From: an uncultured Eubacteriales bacterium
GTDB lineage: Bacteria; Bacillota; Clostridia; Oscillospirales; UMGS1783
Direction of reading: 5' to 3'
NCBI GenBank assembly: GCA_934456365.1
Contig: CAKSHC010000004.1
Span: forward strand, 62,001 to 126,000
DNA length: 64,000 nucleotides
Below are positions 10,265 through 18,535 of the stretch, in pieces; the stretch's first letter is position 1, and every line of letters begins with the position of its first letter. The position numbers and the translations under genes are program-made. A model generated the notes under the pieces. That model did not search any database. It saw nothing but the letters and a program-made list of their open reading frames with translations, and was not told the DNA's origin.

Positions 10265-10633
10265 ATGGCGAGAATTTCCGGTGTTGACATCCCGAACGAA
10301 AAGCGCGTAGAGATCGGTCTCACCTATATCTACGGCGTCGGCCGCGTCAGATCCAATGAGATCCTGGCCGGAACCGGCATCAATCCCGATACCCGCGTGC
10401 GGGACCTCACGGAGGATGAAATCTCCCGCATCCGTGAGTATATGGAGCATCATTACGAGGTCGAGGGCGACCTGCGCCGCGCCACCGCGCTCAACATCAA
10501 GCGCCTCATCGAAATCGGCAGCTATCGCGGCACCCGCCACAGAAAGAGCCTGCCGGTCCGCGGCCAGCGCAGCAAAACCAACGCCCGCACCCGCAAAGGC
10601 CCTGCCAAAACCATGGCCAACAAAAAGAAGTAA
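10265..10633 (+). CDS. rpsM: 30S ribosomal protein S13
   Basis: S13 forms head bridges with the large subunit and contacts the P-site tRNA. The 122-residue product starts [19 protein letters not shown] and ends with the basic [16 protein letters not shown] tail that reaches the P site. Length is normal. Confidence 0.98.
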   Translation: MARISGVDIPNEKRVEIGLTYIYGVGRVRSNEILAGTGINPDTRVRDLTEDEISRIREYMEHHYEVEGDLRRATALNIKRLIEIGSYRGTRHRKSLPVRGQRSKTNARTRKGPAKTMANKKK

Positions 10634-10649
10634 GAAGGAGGAATAAACA

Positions 10650-11045
10650 ATGGCTGCAGCAACGAAAAAGGTCGTCCGTAAGCGTCGTGAGAAGAAGAAT
10701 ATCGAACGCGGTGCCGCGCATATTCGCTCCTCTTTCAACAACACCATCGTTACCATCACCGATACCGACGGCAACGCCCTCTCCTGGGCCTCGGCCGGCG
10801 GCCTCGGCTTCCGTGGTTCCAAGAAATCCACTCCGTTCGCCGCTCAGACCGCTGCCGAAACGGCTGCCAAGGCTGCAATGGAGCACGGCCTCAAAACGGT
10901 CGAAGTCTACGTCACCGGCCCGGGCTCGGGTCGTGAAGCCGCTATCCGCGCTCTTCAGGCTGCGGGTCTGGAAGTCACCATGATCAAAGACGTGACCCCC
11001 ATCCCCCACAACGGATGCCGCCCGCCGAAGAGAAGAAGAGTGTAA
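10650..11045 (+). CDS. rpsK: 30S ribosomal protein S11
   Basis: S11 is a platform protein near the E site. The 131-residue product contains [15 protein letters not shown] and ends [14 protein letters not shown], both invariant family motifs. The ribosome-binding site is GAAGGAGG. Confidence 0.98.
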   Translation: MAAATKKVVRKRREKKNIERGAAHIRSSFNNTIVTITDTDGNALSWASAGGLGFRGSKKSTPFAAQTAAETAAKAAMEHGLKTVEVYVTGPGSGREAAIRALQAAGLEVTMIKDVTPIPHNGCRPPKRRRV

Positions 11046-11062
11046 CAAGGAGGATATAGATT

Positions 11063-11695
11063 ATGGCAAGATATACCGGCGCCGTTTGCAAACAGTGCAT
11101 GAGAGAACGGCAGAAGCTGTTCCTGAAGGGCGATCGCTGCTATTCCGAGAAGTGCGCCCTCACCCGCCGCGAAAAGCTCCTGGCCCCCGGCCAGCACGGC
11201 GCTCGCCGCAGAAAGCTCTCCGAGTATGGAATGCAGCTGCGCGAGAAGCAGAAGGCCAGAAGATTCTACGGAGTCCTCGAGAGCCAGTTCGCCAAGTATT
11301 ATGAAATGGCAATCAAAATGCCCGGCGTCGCCGGCGACAACCTCCTCCAGCTCCTCGAGAGCCGCCTGGACAACGTCGTCTATCGCCTCGGCTTTGCCAC
11401 GTCCCGCCCCGAGGCTCGTCAGCTCGTCGTCCACGGCCACTTCACCGTCAACGGCAAGCGTGTCGACATCCCCTCCTACCTCGTCAAGGCCGGCGATGTG
11501 ATCGCCGTCAAGGAATCCAGCATGCAGAGCCCCAAGCTCAAGGCCGTGCTGGAGGCCAATGGCTCCAAGCCTGTCCCCAAGTGGCTGGACAGCGATAAGG
11601 AAAAGGGCGTCGGCAAGGTCATCACCCTGGCCGCCCGCGAGGATATCGACCTCCCTGTCGAGGAACATCTTATCATCGAGTACTACTCCAAATAA
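11063..11695 (+). CDS. rpsD: 30S ribosomal protein S4, zinc-binding type
   Basis: S4 nucleates 16S rRNA 5'-domain assembly. The 210-residue product has four cysteines in its first 31 residues (C9, C12, C26, C31), marking the zinc-binding form. An S4 RNA-binding domain ([18 protein letters not shown]) lies near residues 100-165. It ends 65 bases before rpoA; that gap may hold a weak internal promoter. Confidence 0.97.
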   Translation: MARYTGAVCKQCMRERQKLFLKGDRCYSEKCALTRREKLLAPGQHGARRRKLSEYGMQLREKQKARRFYGVLESQFAKYYEMAIKMPGVAGDNLLQLLESRLDNVVYRLGFATSRPEARQLVVHGHFTVNGKRVDIPSYLVKAGDVIAVKESSMQSPKLKAVLEANGSKPVPKWLDSDKEKGVGKVITLAAREDIDLPVEEHLIIEYYSK

Positions 11696-11699
11696 TCGC

Positions 11700-11729
11700 T
11701 TGACCGTTCGTGCTAACATTCTATTAGCA
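11700..11729 (+). promoter_or_regulatory. Possible weak internal promoter and small inverted repeat before rpoA
   Basis: TTGACC at 11700 and TATTAG at 11722 are 16 bases apart and would start transcription just upstream of rpoA. The same stretch holds a 6-base inverted repeat (TGCTAA, 7 bases, TTAGCA; 11711-11729). It could be a promoter, an operator or an RNA hairpin. Evidence is pattern only. Confidence 0.3.
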
Positions 11730-11760
11730 TCAGCCAATCACAGAATAGGGGGAAACATCG

Positions 11761-12714
11761 TTGATAGATATTGAAAGACCGCAAATCGGTATCGAAATGA
11801 TCTCCGAGGATGAAAAATACGGAAAGTTCACGGTGGAACCGCTCGAGAGAGGCTACGGCATCACGCTGGGCAACTCCCTGCGCCGCATCATGCTTTCCTC
11901 CCTCCCCGGCGTCGCCGTCCAGACCATTAAGGTCGACGGCGTGGCCCACGAGTTTTCCACCATCCCCGGTGTGAAAGAGGATATGACCGAAATCATCCTC
12001 AACATCAAGTGCCTCGTCGCCAAGCTCCATTGCGAAGGCTCCAAGGTCGTGTATATCGAAGCCGTCGGCCCCTGCGAGGTCACCGCCGCCGATATCAAGA
12101 CCGACAGCGAGGTCGAGATCCTCAACCCCGATCTGCATATCGCCACCCTCGGCAAAGAGGGCAAGCTCTTCATGAGCATCACCCTCGGCCACGGACGCGG
12201 CTACACCCTCGCCGATAAGAATAAAGAGATCACCGGCGGCGTGATCGGAGAGATCCCCATCGATTCGATCTATACCCCAGTCATCAAATGCAATTACACC
12301 CGCGAGGACCTGCGCGTCGGCCAAAGCACCGATTTCGATAAGCTCACCCTGGAGGTCTGGACCAACGGCACGATCACGGCCAAACAGGCGGTCAGCCTGG
12401 GCGCCAAGATCATGAGCGACCATCTCAGCCTCTTCATCAACCTCTCCGAAACCCCGGAAGCCGATCTCGACGTCTGGAAGGATGTCCAGGCCTCCGATAA
12501 GAGCAAGGCGCTCGAAATGACCATCGAGGAAATGGACCTCTCGGTCCGCTCCTTCAACTGCCTCAAGCGCGCCGGCATCAACACGGTCGAGGATCTGGTG
12601 AGCAAAACGCAGGACGAGATGATTAAAGTGCGTAACCTCGGCAAGAAATCTCTTGAAGAGGTGATCTCCAAGCTCAAATACCTCGGCCTGTCGCTCAAGG
12701 ACGACGAAGAATAA
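11761..12714 (+). CDS. rpoA: RNA polymerase alpha subunit
   Basis: Alpha dimerises to seed RNA polymerase assembly and contacts regulators and UP elements. The 317-residue product uses a TTG start ([10 protein letters not shown]) behind AGGGGGAAAC. The assembly domain spans roughly residues 1-230, with the [14 protein letters not shown] motif. The C-terminal DNA-binding domain covers about 250-317 ([11 protein letters not shown] and [11 protein letters not shown]). Length and motifs are standard. Confidence 0.98.
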   Translation: MIDIERPQIGIEMISEDEKYGKFTVEPLERGYGITLGNSLRRIMLSSLPGVAVQTIKVDGVAHEFSTIPGVKEDMTEIILNIKCLVAKLHCEGSKVVYIEAVGPCEVTAADIKTDSEVEILNPDLHIATLGKEGKLFMSITLGHGRGYTLADKNKEITGGVIGEIPIDSIYTPVIKCNYTREDLRVGQSTDFDKLTLEVWTNGTITAKQAVSLGAKIMSDHLSLFINLSETPEADLDVWKDVQASDKSKALEMTIEEMDLSVRSFNCLKRAGINTVEDLVSKTQDEMIKVRNLGKKSLEEVISKLKYLGLSLKDDEE

Positions 12715-12758
12715 CACCGCGGCTCGCTGTGAGCCAGAATACAAGGAGGTACAGGGTT

Positions 12759-13313
12759 ATGCCCGGAACCAGAAAGTTAGGCAGACCTACCGACCAGAGA
12801 ATGGCTATGCTCAGAGGCATGGTCACCTATCTGCTCGAAAACGGCCGGATTGAAACCACCCTCACCCGCGCCAAAGAGGTTGCCGCTCTTACCGATAAAA
12901 TGATCACCCTCGGCAAAAAGGGTGACCTGGCGGCCTACCGTCAGGCTCTCGCCTTTATCACCAAGGAAGACGTTGCCCACGATCTCTTCACCATCACCGC
13001 TCCCAAAATGGCCAAGAGAAACGGCGGCTACACCCGCATCTATAAGATCGGGCCCCGCCGCGGCGACGCCGCTGAAATGGCAATTATTGAGCTCGTGACC
13101 GTTCGCGAGGAAAGAGAAGCGGCTGAAAAGAAGAAAGCCGCCGCCAAGAAGGCCGCTGCCAAGCGCGCCGCCGCTGCCGCCGCCAAGAAGGCGGAGGAAG
13201 CCGCTGCCGCCGACGCTGCCAAGGCCGAGGAAATCAAGCAGGAAGCCAGCGAAGAAGTGAAGGCCGCGACCGAAAAGAAAACGGCTGAGAAGCAGGCTGA
13301 AAAAGCTGAATAA
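12759..13313 (+). CDS. rplQ: 50S ribosomal protein L17 with Ala/Lys/Glu-rich tail
   Basis: L17 is a large-subunit protein near the tunnel exit. The ATG at 12759 follows ACAAGGAGGTACAGGGTT and gives [15 protein letters not shown], 184 residues. An upstream in-frame ATG would include the ribosome-binding site. The family core ends near residue 117 (MAIIELV). The remaining ~65 residues are an Ala/Lys/Glu-rich, low-complexity, probably helical extension of a type seen in some clostridial and actinobacterial L17 proteins. It is the last gene of the ribosomal cluster. Confidence 0.96.
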   Translation: MPGTRKLGRPTDQRMAMLRGMVTYLLENGRIETTLTRAKEVAALTDKMITLGKKGDLAAYRQALAFITKEDVAHDLFTITAPKMAKRNGGYTRIYKIGPRRGDAAEMAIIELVTVREEREAAEKKKAAAKKAAAKRAAAAAAKKAEEAAAADAAKAEEIKQEASEEVKAATEKKTAEKQAEKAE

Positions 13314-13344
13314 TTGCGATTTTGCTTCGTTTGAAGAAAAACGC

Positions 13345-13390
13345 CCGAAGGAGGCTCTTCGTAAAGAAGATGCCTCCTTCGGCTTTTTTA
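13345..13390 (+). terminator. Terminator of the ribosomal cluster
   Basis: An 11-base perfect stem (CCGAAGGAGGC pairing with GCCTCCTTCGG) is followed by CTTTTTTA. It lies 32 bases after the rplQ stop. Confidence 0.93.
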
Positions 13391-13417
13391 TAAGAAACCG
13401 CATGGCGGATCCCAAGA

Positions 13418-13454
13418 AAGGCGGCAGGGAAGCTCCCCCTGCCGCCTTTTTTTG
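13418..13454 (+). terminator. Second terminator-like hairpin
   Basis: AAAGGCGGCAGGG pairs with CCCTGCCGCCTTT and is followed by more T residues. It backs up the first terminator and insulates the next operon. The A-rich left side may let it work in both directions. Confidence 0.85.
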
Positions 13455-13476
13455 AAAAATTTATCGCTCCCCGCTG

Positions 13477-13535
13477 TTGCATTTTGGACCATCCCATGCT
13501 ATAATAAAAATACAGCCGTAACGCAACAACTGTAT
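13477..13535 (+). promoter_or_regulatory. Promoter and candidate operator of the TetR cassette
   Basis: TTGCAT (13477) and TATAAT (13500) are separated by 17 bases. Immediately downstream, ATACAG (13510-13515) and CTGTAT (13530-13535) form a perfect 6-base inverted repeat at the expected transcript start. That is where a TetR-type autorepressor would bind. The promoter reading is strong; the operator assignment is inference. Confidence 0.75.
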
Positions 13536-13557
13536 TCTTAAAAAAGGAGCCCCCATT

Positions 13558-14130
13558 ATGCCCCGAGCCCATCTCTTCACAAAAGAACAGGTGTTGAACG
13601 CCGCAATCGAGCTGACGCGGGAGAAAGGCTTCTCCGCCGTTTCGGCGCGGTCGCTCGGCGAGCGCCTCGGCACAACCTCCCGCCCGATTTTCAGCCATTT
13701 TGAGAATATGGCCGATGTGCAGAAAGGAATCCTCGAAGCGGCAAACCGGCTGTATCAGACCTTTCGCGAAAAAGAAATCGCAAGCGGAAAGTATGTCCCC
13801 TATAAAGCCAGCGGAATGGCGTATATCCGCTTTGCCAAAGAGGAAAAAGAGCTCTTCAAGCTGCTCTTTATGCGCGACCGTTCGGAGGAGCAAACCAAGG
13901 AAAACCCCGAAGAAATGGAGGCCCTGACCGGCCTGATCGCCAAACAGGTCCAAATCGATCCGGAAGCGGCCAAAATTTTCTATCTTGAAATGTGGGCCTA
14001 TACGCATGGAATCGCCTCGATGATCGCCACCGGCTTCTACGACTGGGACGAGCCGCTTGCCAGCCGCGCCCTGACCGACGTCTATGAAGGCTTGAAGCAC
14101 CGGTATGAAACCGGAGGAAGCCCCGTATGA
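13558..14130 (+). CDS. TetR-family transcriptional regulator
   Basis: The 190-residue protein has an N-terminal TetR helix-turn-helix (residues about 8-54: TREKGFSAVSARSLGERLG, then TTSRPIFSHFENMADV). Its effector domain resembles the WHG subtype (KEEKELFKLLFMRDR; YLEMWAYTHGIASM). It is the first gene of a four-gene cassette and overlaps the next start by four bases. By analogy with such cassettes it probably represses its own operon and responds to a small molecule moved by the downstream ABC transporter. The ligand cannot be told from sequence. Confidence 0.9.
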   Translation: MPRAHLFTKEQVLNAAIELTREKGFSAVSARSLGERLGTTSRPIFSHFENMADVQKGILEAANRLYQTFREKEIASGKYVPYKASGMAYIRFAKEEKELFKLLFMRDRSEEQTKENPEEMEALTGLIAKQVQIDPEAAKIFYLEMWAYTHGIASMIATGFYDWDEPLASRALTDVYEGLKHRYETGGSPV

Positions 14131-14546
14131 TCACAAAACGCCCCACAAACGAGCAGCTGAAACGATGGAAAGCCCTTTTTGAAGCAAACCGCGCAAAGCT
14201 TGCGCCCAACCGAAAGTCCGGCCCGGAAATCGACGGGTATTTCCGAAGCCAATACGGGTGCGAGCCGGTCGTTTCCGAAAATTTCGCCTCGGTCGTCGAA
14301 TGGAATATCCTGCATAACGAGGTGTTCCGTGAAAAGCTGAGTGGGGCAAAGCCGGAGATCCGCTGCTACGAGAAAAACGGCGTCCTTCTCGGGATCGACC
14401 TCATCAGCGGCGAATTTTTTGCCGAAAGCAGCGAGATGGAAAAAGCCGCCGTGCTGACCGACGACCTCTTCCTTTTCCGTGGGCTCGACGAAACCGATCT
14501 GAAAAATTTCGTCCTTGTCGGACAGTATCTGGAGTTGAAAAAATGA
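14127..14546 (+). CDS. Hypothetical protein in ABC-transporter cassette
   Basis: I do not recognise this 139-residue protein. It is soluble, mixed alpha/beta and charged, with no signal peptide or membrane segment. It has short patches such as EIDGYFRSQYGCEP and VVEWNILHNEVFREKL. ATGA overlaps with both the TetR gene upstream and the ATPase gene downstream show that it is a true member of the operon. Its place between regulator and transporter suggests a sensor or accessory role, but that is inference only. Confidence 0.8.
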   Translation: MITKRPTNEQLKRWKALFEANRAKLAPNRKSGPEIDGYFRSQYGCEPVVSENFASVVEWNILHNEVFREKLSGAKPEIRCYEKNGVLLGIDLISGEFFAESSEMEKAAVLTDDLFLFRGLDETDLKNFVLVGQYLELKK

Positions 14547-15235
14547 TCGAAGCGAAAAACGTGGTGAAATCCTACGGTTTTGGCGAAAGCAAAACCGAAG
14601 TGTTGAAGGGGATCGATCTGAAAATTGCAGACGGCTCCTTTACCGTGATTTTAGGCGCGTCGGGTTCGGGGAAATCCACCCTCCTGAACTGCCTTTCGGG
14701 CCTGGAGCGGGCGGACAGCGGAAGAATCGAATACAACGGCCTGAATCTTGCATCCCTTTCCGATCGGGAGCTGACCCGCTTCCGAAGGGACAATATCGGC
14801 TTTATCTTTCAGCAGTACTACCTTCTTCCCAATATGACGGTTGAGAAAAACGTCCGTATGGGCGCGGACCTTGCGGGAAATGCGGAGTATCAGGCGATCC
14901 TGAAGGCTGTGGGGCTTGAAGAAAAAGCCGGGAAGTATCCCTCCGAGCTTTCGGGCGGCGAACAGCAGCGAGTATCGGTCGCCCGCGCGCTTGCCAAAAA
15001 GCCGAAGGTCCTGTTTCTGGACGAGCCGACCGGCGCGCTCGACGAAAAAACAGGGCGCCAGGTGCTGGATTATATCGGTAAGCTGCACTCGGAGTATGGC
15101 TTTACCGTCGTCATGGTCACGCACAACGCCAATATCGCGGAAATGGCAAACACGGTGATCCGGATGAACAGCGGCGAAATCGCCGAGATCCGGGAAAACG
15201 CCGCGCAGAAATCCGCCTACGAGATCGGATGGTAA
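14543..15235 (+). CDS. ABC transporter ATP-binding protein (MacB/LolD type)
   Basis: This 230-residue nucleotide-binding subunit has Walker [10 protein letters not shown] at residues 38-46, signature LSGGEQQRV near 139, Walker [13 protein letters not shown], and a switch His in MVTHN. It belongs to the family that partners with FtsX-fold permeases in lipoprotein release, antimicrobial-peptide resistance and drug efflux. The permease begins five bases after its stop. The pair probably acts in efflux or envelope stress; the substrate is unknown. Confidence 0.94.
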   Translation: MIEAKNVVKSYGFGESKTEVLKGIDLKIADGSFTVILGASGSGKSTLLNCLSGLERADSGRIEYNGLNLASLSDRELTRFRRDNIGFIFQQYYLLPNMTVEKNVRMGADLAGNAEYQAILKAVGLEEKAGKYPSELSGGEQQRVSVARALAKKPKVLFLDEPTGALDEKTGRQVLDYIGKLHSEYGFTVVMVTHNANIAEMANTVIRMNSGEIAEIRENAAQKSAYEIGW

Positions 15236-15239
15236 CGCC

Positions 15240-16373
15240 ATGGTAATCGGATTTAAGGATGCGGCGAAGCTCTTCGGAATCGCCATCATCGCCTGCTGCG
15301 CCGTTTTTGTCTGCACCCTGTTTCTAAGCTACAATCTCGACCTCGCGGCCATAAAGAATGAGCTCGTAACCGAAGCGGAAAGGGCGATGTATACCGCGCA
15401 GGTGATGATGGGCCGCGTGGTTGCCGGCGTTTCGGGCGGCTGTTTGATCGCAACCTCCGTCGTGATGCTGCTCTTTTATGTGAAAAACTATATCGGCGCC
15501 CACGGAAAGGAGCTCGGCATTCTCAAAGCGCTCGGCTATTCCAATCTCGAAATCGCAAAGCATTTTTGGATCTTCGGGCTTTCGGTCTTTGTCGGCTGCG
15601 CGGCGGGATTTGCCGCAGGCTCTCTGTATCTCCCGGCCTTTTATCGGAAACAGGCCCCCAACCGGCCCTCGCTTCTTCCCGGATTTCACCCCCTGCTGGC
15701 GGTTGCCCTGATCGCTGCGCCGACAATTGTTTTTGCCGCGCTCTCGGTCTGGTTTGCCTGGCGGAAGCTGAAAAGCCCCGTGCTGGATCTGCTTCGGGAA
15801 AAGCAGACCGTCAGGGTCAGAATCGGGAAGGACGGCAGGGAAGAGGTTCCCTTCTTAAAGGATCTGCGCAGCGTGACGCTCAGGAGCCGGAAAGCCCTTG
15901 TTTTCTTCGTGGCCTTTTCCGCCTTCTGCTTTTCGGCCATGGTGCAGATGTCCTTTTCGATGAACGAGCTTGCCAGCGAAACCTTTGCCGTAATGGTTTT
16001 GTCCATCGGGCTGATTCTGGCCTTTGTCACGCTCTTTCTGTCCCTTTCGAGCGTTGTCCGGGGCAACGCCCGGACGATCGCCATGATGCGGGTCTTCGGC
16101 TACGACGACGCGACCTGCAGCCGCTGCATCCTGGGCGCCTACCGCCCGGTTTCCTATATCGGCTTTGCGCTCGGCACGGGCTATCAGTACGCCCTGCTGC
16201 GGCTGACGGTGTCCGTGGTGTTTGCGGATATTGAAAATATGCCGGACTATGCCTTTGACCTCAAAGCCTTCTTTGTTACCCTGATCCTGTTCGGAATCAC
16301 CTATGAACTGGTAATGCTTTTCTATTCCCGCAGCTTGAAAAGGCTTTCGCTCAAGAGCATTCTGCTGGAGTAA
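15240..16373 (+). CDS. FtsX-type ABC transporter permease, compact form
   Basis: The 377-residue membrane protein has about eight predicted membrane helices (near residues 11-31, 60-82, 106-130, 146-170, 218-240, 247-272, 298-330 and 344-363). Two FtsX-like halves each contain the coupling-loop pattern: GKELGILKALGYSNLEI in the first and RTIAMMRVFGYDDA in the second. It lacks the large extracellular domain of MacB or BceB, so it is a minimal version. It is coupled to the preceding ATPase and ends the cassette. Confidence 0.88.
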   Translation: MVIGFKDAAKLFGIAIIACCAVFVCTLFLSYNLDLAAIKNELVTEAERAMYTAQVMMGRVVAGVSGGCLIATSVVMLLFYVKNYIGAHGKELGILKALGYSNLEIAKHFWIFGLSVFVGCAAGFAAGSLYLPAFYRKQAPNRPSLLPGFHPLLAVALIAAPTIVFAALSVWFAWRKLKSPVLDLLREKQTVRVRIGKDGREEVPFLKDLRSVTLRSRKALVFFVAFSAFCFSAMVQMSFSMNELASETFAVMVLSIGLILAFVTLFLSLSSVVRGNARTIAMMRVFGYDDATCSRCILGAYRPVSYIGFALGTGYQYALLRLTVSVVFADIENMPDYAFDLKAFFVTLILFGITYELVMLFYSRSLKRLSLKSILLE

Positions 16374-16416
16374 ACAAGCGAAAAACCTGAAAATTCAATC
16401 GTTTTTTTACCGAAAT

Positions 16417-16437
16417 GCGCCCCTTTGGGGCGCTTTT
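16417..16437 (+). terminator. Terminator after the FtsX-type permease
   Basis: GCGCCCC, a TTT loop and GGGGCGC form a 7-base stem followed by TTTTC, 43 bases after the permease stop. Confidence 0.8.
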
Positions 16438-16480
16438 CATTCCTCATTTTTCATTTATCTTTGCCCTTTTCGCCCTCTTT

Positions 16481-16557
16481 TCATTCAAAAAGGCGCGCTT
16501 TGCGCGCCTTTTCCTCAATTCTTCACTCCTCATTTCTCACTTTTCATTGCCCTTTCC
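16481..16557 (+). repeat. Intergenic repeat, copy A
   Basis: The unit contains a short GC palindrome (AAGGCGCGC, TTT, GCGCGCCTT) and then a pyrimidine-rich tail built from CCTCATT/CTCAATT-like words ending in CATTGCCCTT. It aligns almost end to end, at roughly 85% identity by eye, with the reverse complement of 19531-19607. A weaker partial copy precedes it (about 16433-16470). The gap 16374-16653 holds nothing else but the terminator above and the next promoter. Confidence 0.75.
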
Positions 16558-16590
16558 TGCGTGGTTTTTCGAAAAAAGCGGGCAAAACGG

Positions 16591-16619
16591 TTGCAAATTT
16601 GGCTCAAAAGCGGTATCAT
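16591..16619 (+). promoter_or_regulatory. Promoter of the UlaG-like gene
   Basis: TTGCAA and TATCAT are separated by 17 bases, 35 bases upstream of the chosen start. Confidence 0.65.
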
Positions 16620-16653
16620 AAGGGCATAAAATATGAAAAAAGGAGCGCTTTTT

Positions 16654-17421
16654 ATGTCCAATTTCGCCTTGAAAGTGGCCGCTCATACGGTTCAGAAGGG
16701 AGAAGTGACCGTCTTTTCGATGGGGCAGGCCGGCTATTTGATCAAAACGGCCTCCGGAAAGCTGATCGGTTTGGATATGTATCTGACCGACTGCGTGGAA
16801 AGACTGTGCAATTTCCGCCGCATTTCCGCCAAAATGCTGGCTCCCGACGAGCTCCATTTCGATTATCTTCTCGTTTCCCACGAGCATCCGGATCATTTTG
16901 ATGTGGACGCCATGCCCATCCTGATGGCCAATCCCTACACCCAGACGATCACCAGCGTGTGCGGCAAGAAGCTGGCCGATTCGCTCGGCATCAAAAAGAA
17001 TGTGACCGAGCTCAAGCGCGGCGACGTTTACGAAACGCCGGACTTCACGGTGCGCGCCGTTTACTGCAACCACGGCGAGCTGGCCCCCTATGCTCTCGGC
17101 TTCATTCTGGAGATCGACGGCTTCAAGCTCTACTATGCGGGCGATACCTGCTTCAGCCCGGAGCAGGTGGCTCCTTTCCGGGAGGAGCATTTTGACCTGA
17201 TGATGGCTCCGCTCAACGGCGCGTTCGGCAACCTCAACGAAGAGGAGTGCGCGAAATATGCCGCGATCGTGCAGCCCAAGCTCACCCTGCCCTGCCATTT
17301 CTGGACTTTTATTGAGCACGGCGGCGATCCCCGCAAATTCATCGAGGCGATGGAAAAAGAAGCGCCCGATCAGAAGTATCTCTTCCTGACCCAGGGCGAA
17401 TACGTGACCCTCTCCAAATAA
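16654..17421 (+). CDS. MBL-fold metallo-hydrolase, UlaG-like
   Basis: The 255-residue protein has the metallo-beta-lactamase metal motif HEHPDHF (about residue 77), then a later His (CNHGELA), an Asp (YAGDTCF) and a final His (CHFWTF) expected to complete a binuclear site. The overall pattern matches the L-ascorbate-6-phosphate lactonase (UlaG) branch. The ATG at 16654 is chosen because AAAGGAG precedes it; an ATG at 16633 overlaps that site. It is followed by two sugar-type genes, so a sugar-phosphate lactonase or related hydrolase role is plausible but not proven. Confidence 0.85.
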   Translation: MSNFALKVAAHTVQKGEVTVFSMGQAGYLIKTASGKLIGLDMYLTDCVERLCNFRRISAKMLAPDELHFDYLLVSHEHPDHFDVDAMPILMANPYTQTITSVCGKKLADSLGIKKNVTELKRGDVYETPDFTVRAVYCNHGELAPYALGFILEIDGFKLYYAGDTCFSPEQVAPFREEHFDLMMAPLNGAFGNLNEEECAKYAAIVQPKLTLPCHFWTFIEHGGDPRKFIEAMEKEAPDQKYLFLTQGEYVTLSK

Positions 17422-17425
17422 AATC

Positions 17426-17454
17426 GGGCCCCGGGCTTCCGGGGCTCTGTTTTT
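17426..17454 (+). terminator. Terminator after the UlaG-like gene
   Basis: A 9-base GC stem around a GCTT loop is followed by TGTTTTTG, five bases after the stop codon. Confidence 0.85.
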
Positions 17455-17487
17455 GAGAGAAAAAACGTTTTATCCGCGCTTTTTTCG

Positions 17488-17516
17488 TTGCGTTGGCGGG
17501 TTGGATGTGGTAGAAT
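17488..17516 (+). promoter_or_regulatory. Promoter of the mutarotase-fold/kinase pair
   Basis: TTGCGT and TAGAAT are spaced 17 bases apart, 26 bases before the start at 17543. Confidence 0.6.
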
Positions 17517-17542
17517 GAGGGAAATAGAAAGGATGGATGAGA

Positions 17543-18505
17543 ATGGCGATTCGGATTGAAAAGGGAATGTATAAAGACATTCCTTCGGTCATCATCACGA
17601 CCGATCGTGTGATTGCGACCTTTCTGCCCTCGCAGGGCGGGAAGCTGACCTCTTTGAAGGCGGTGGCGACGGGGCGCGAATATCTGGCGCAGCGCCGCGG
17701 CGAAACCTATCGGAAGCTGGGGCTGGACACCAATTATGTGGACGCCGAGTGCGCCGCTTACGACGATATGTTTCCGACCATTGACCCGTGGGAAGCTCCC
17801 GACGGGCCGCTGGCCGGCAAGCCCTATCTGGATCACGGCGAGGTTTCCCGCACGCCGGCCGAATTCACCCTCGGCGAAACGGCGGTGGACACCTTCATGC
17901 GTTCGCAGTTTTTGCCCTTCACCTTTGAAAAGCACATCACCGAAAACAGCCGCGGCGGCATCCGCATCGATTTCACCGCCACCAACACGGGCGATGTGGA
18001 TATGGACTGCATCTGGGCGGCCCACTTCATGGCCATGGCCGAAGAGGGCGGCTCTGTGATCTCCCCTTACCGCGACGGGGATCGCGCCGAGATCGTGTTT
18101 GCAACCGATGCGGAGAAGTTCGGCAAGCGCAACGACGTTATCACCCTGCCCTACGGCATCGACGGCAAGACGCGGGTGGATGTTTCGGGCAAGCACGAGG
18201 AGGGCACGGCCAACGCCTGGAAATATTACTACAGCGAGAAAGCGCCCCACGGCTACCTCGGGTATTTCTATCCCTCCGACGGGAGCCGCGTGATGTTCCA
18301 CTTTGATCCGCAGGAGGTTCCGTATGCCGGGGTTTGGATGAACGACGGCAACGGGGCGGCTCTGGGCGAATACCACAATGCGGCGCTGGAGATCTGCACC
18401 GGCTCCTTCGACCGGCCGGACACGGCCCGGGAGCGGGGGCAATACAGTGTGCTTCCCGCGGGGAAGGCTCTGCACTGGCATCTGGAAATCGATATTGATC
18501 TTTAA
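17543..18505 (+). CDS. Galactose-mutarotase-fold protein of unknown substrate
   Basis: The 320-residue soluble protein looks like the aldose-1-epimerase superfamily. It has an early beta-rich stretch (TFLPSQGGKLTSLKAV), a central HxxE-type region and late beta strands with YHNAALEICTGSFDRPD, where the catalytic Glu of mutarotases usually lies. I do not recognise a specific member. The start at 17543 is nine bases from GAAAGGA, whereas an ATG at 17537 is too close to it. It shares a transcript with the downstream sugar kinase, suggesting a role in feeding or proofreading a sugar for phosphorylation. Confidence 0.75.
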   Translation: MAIRIEKGMYKDIPSVIITTDRVIATFLPSQGGKLTSLKAVATGREYLAQRRGETYRKLGLDTNYVDAECAAYDDMFPTIDPWEAPDGPLAGKPYLDHGEVSRTPAEFTLGETAVDTFMRSQFLPFTFEKHITENSRGGIRIDFTATNTGDVDMDCIWAAHFMAMAEEGGSVISPYRDGDRAEIVFATDAEKFGKRNDVITLPYGIDGKTRVDVSGKHEEGTANAWKYYYSEKAPHGYLGYFYPSDGSRVMFHFDPQEVPYAGVWMNDGNGAALGEYHNAALEICTGSFDRPDTARERGQYSVLPAGKALHWHLEIDIDL

Positions 18506-18535
18506 TCTGACAATCAAAGGAGTTTGAGAATTACT

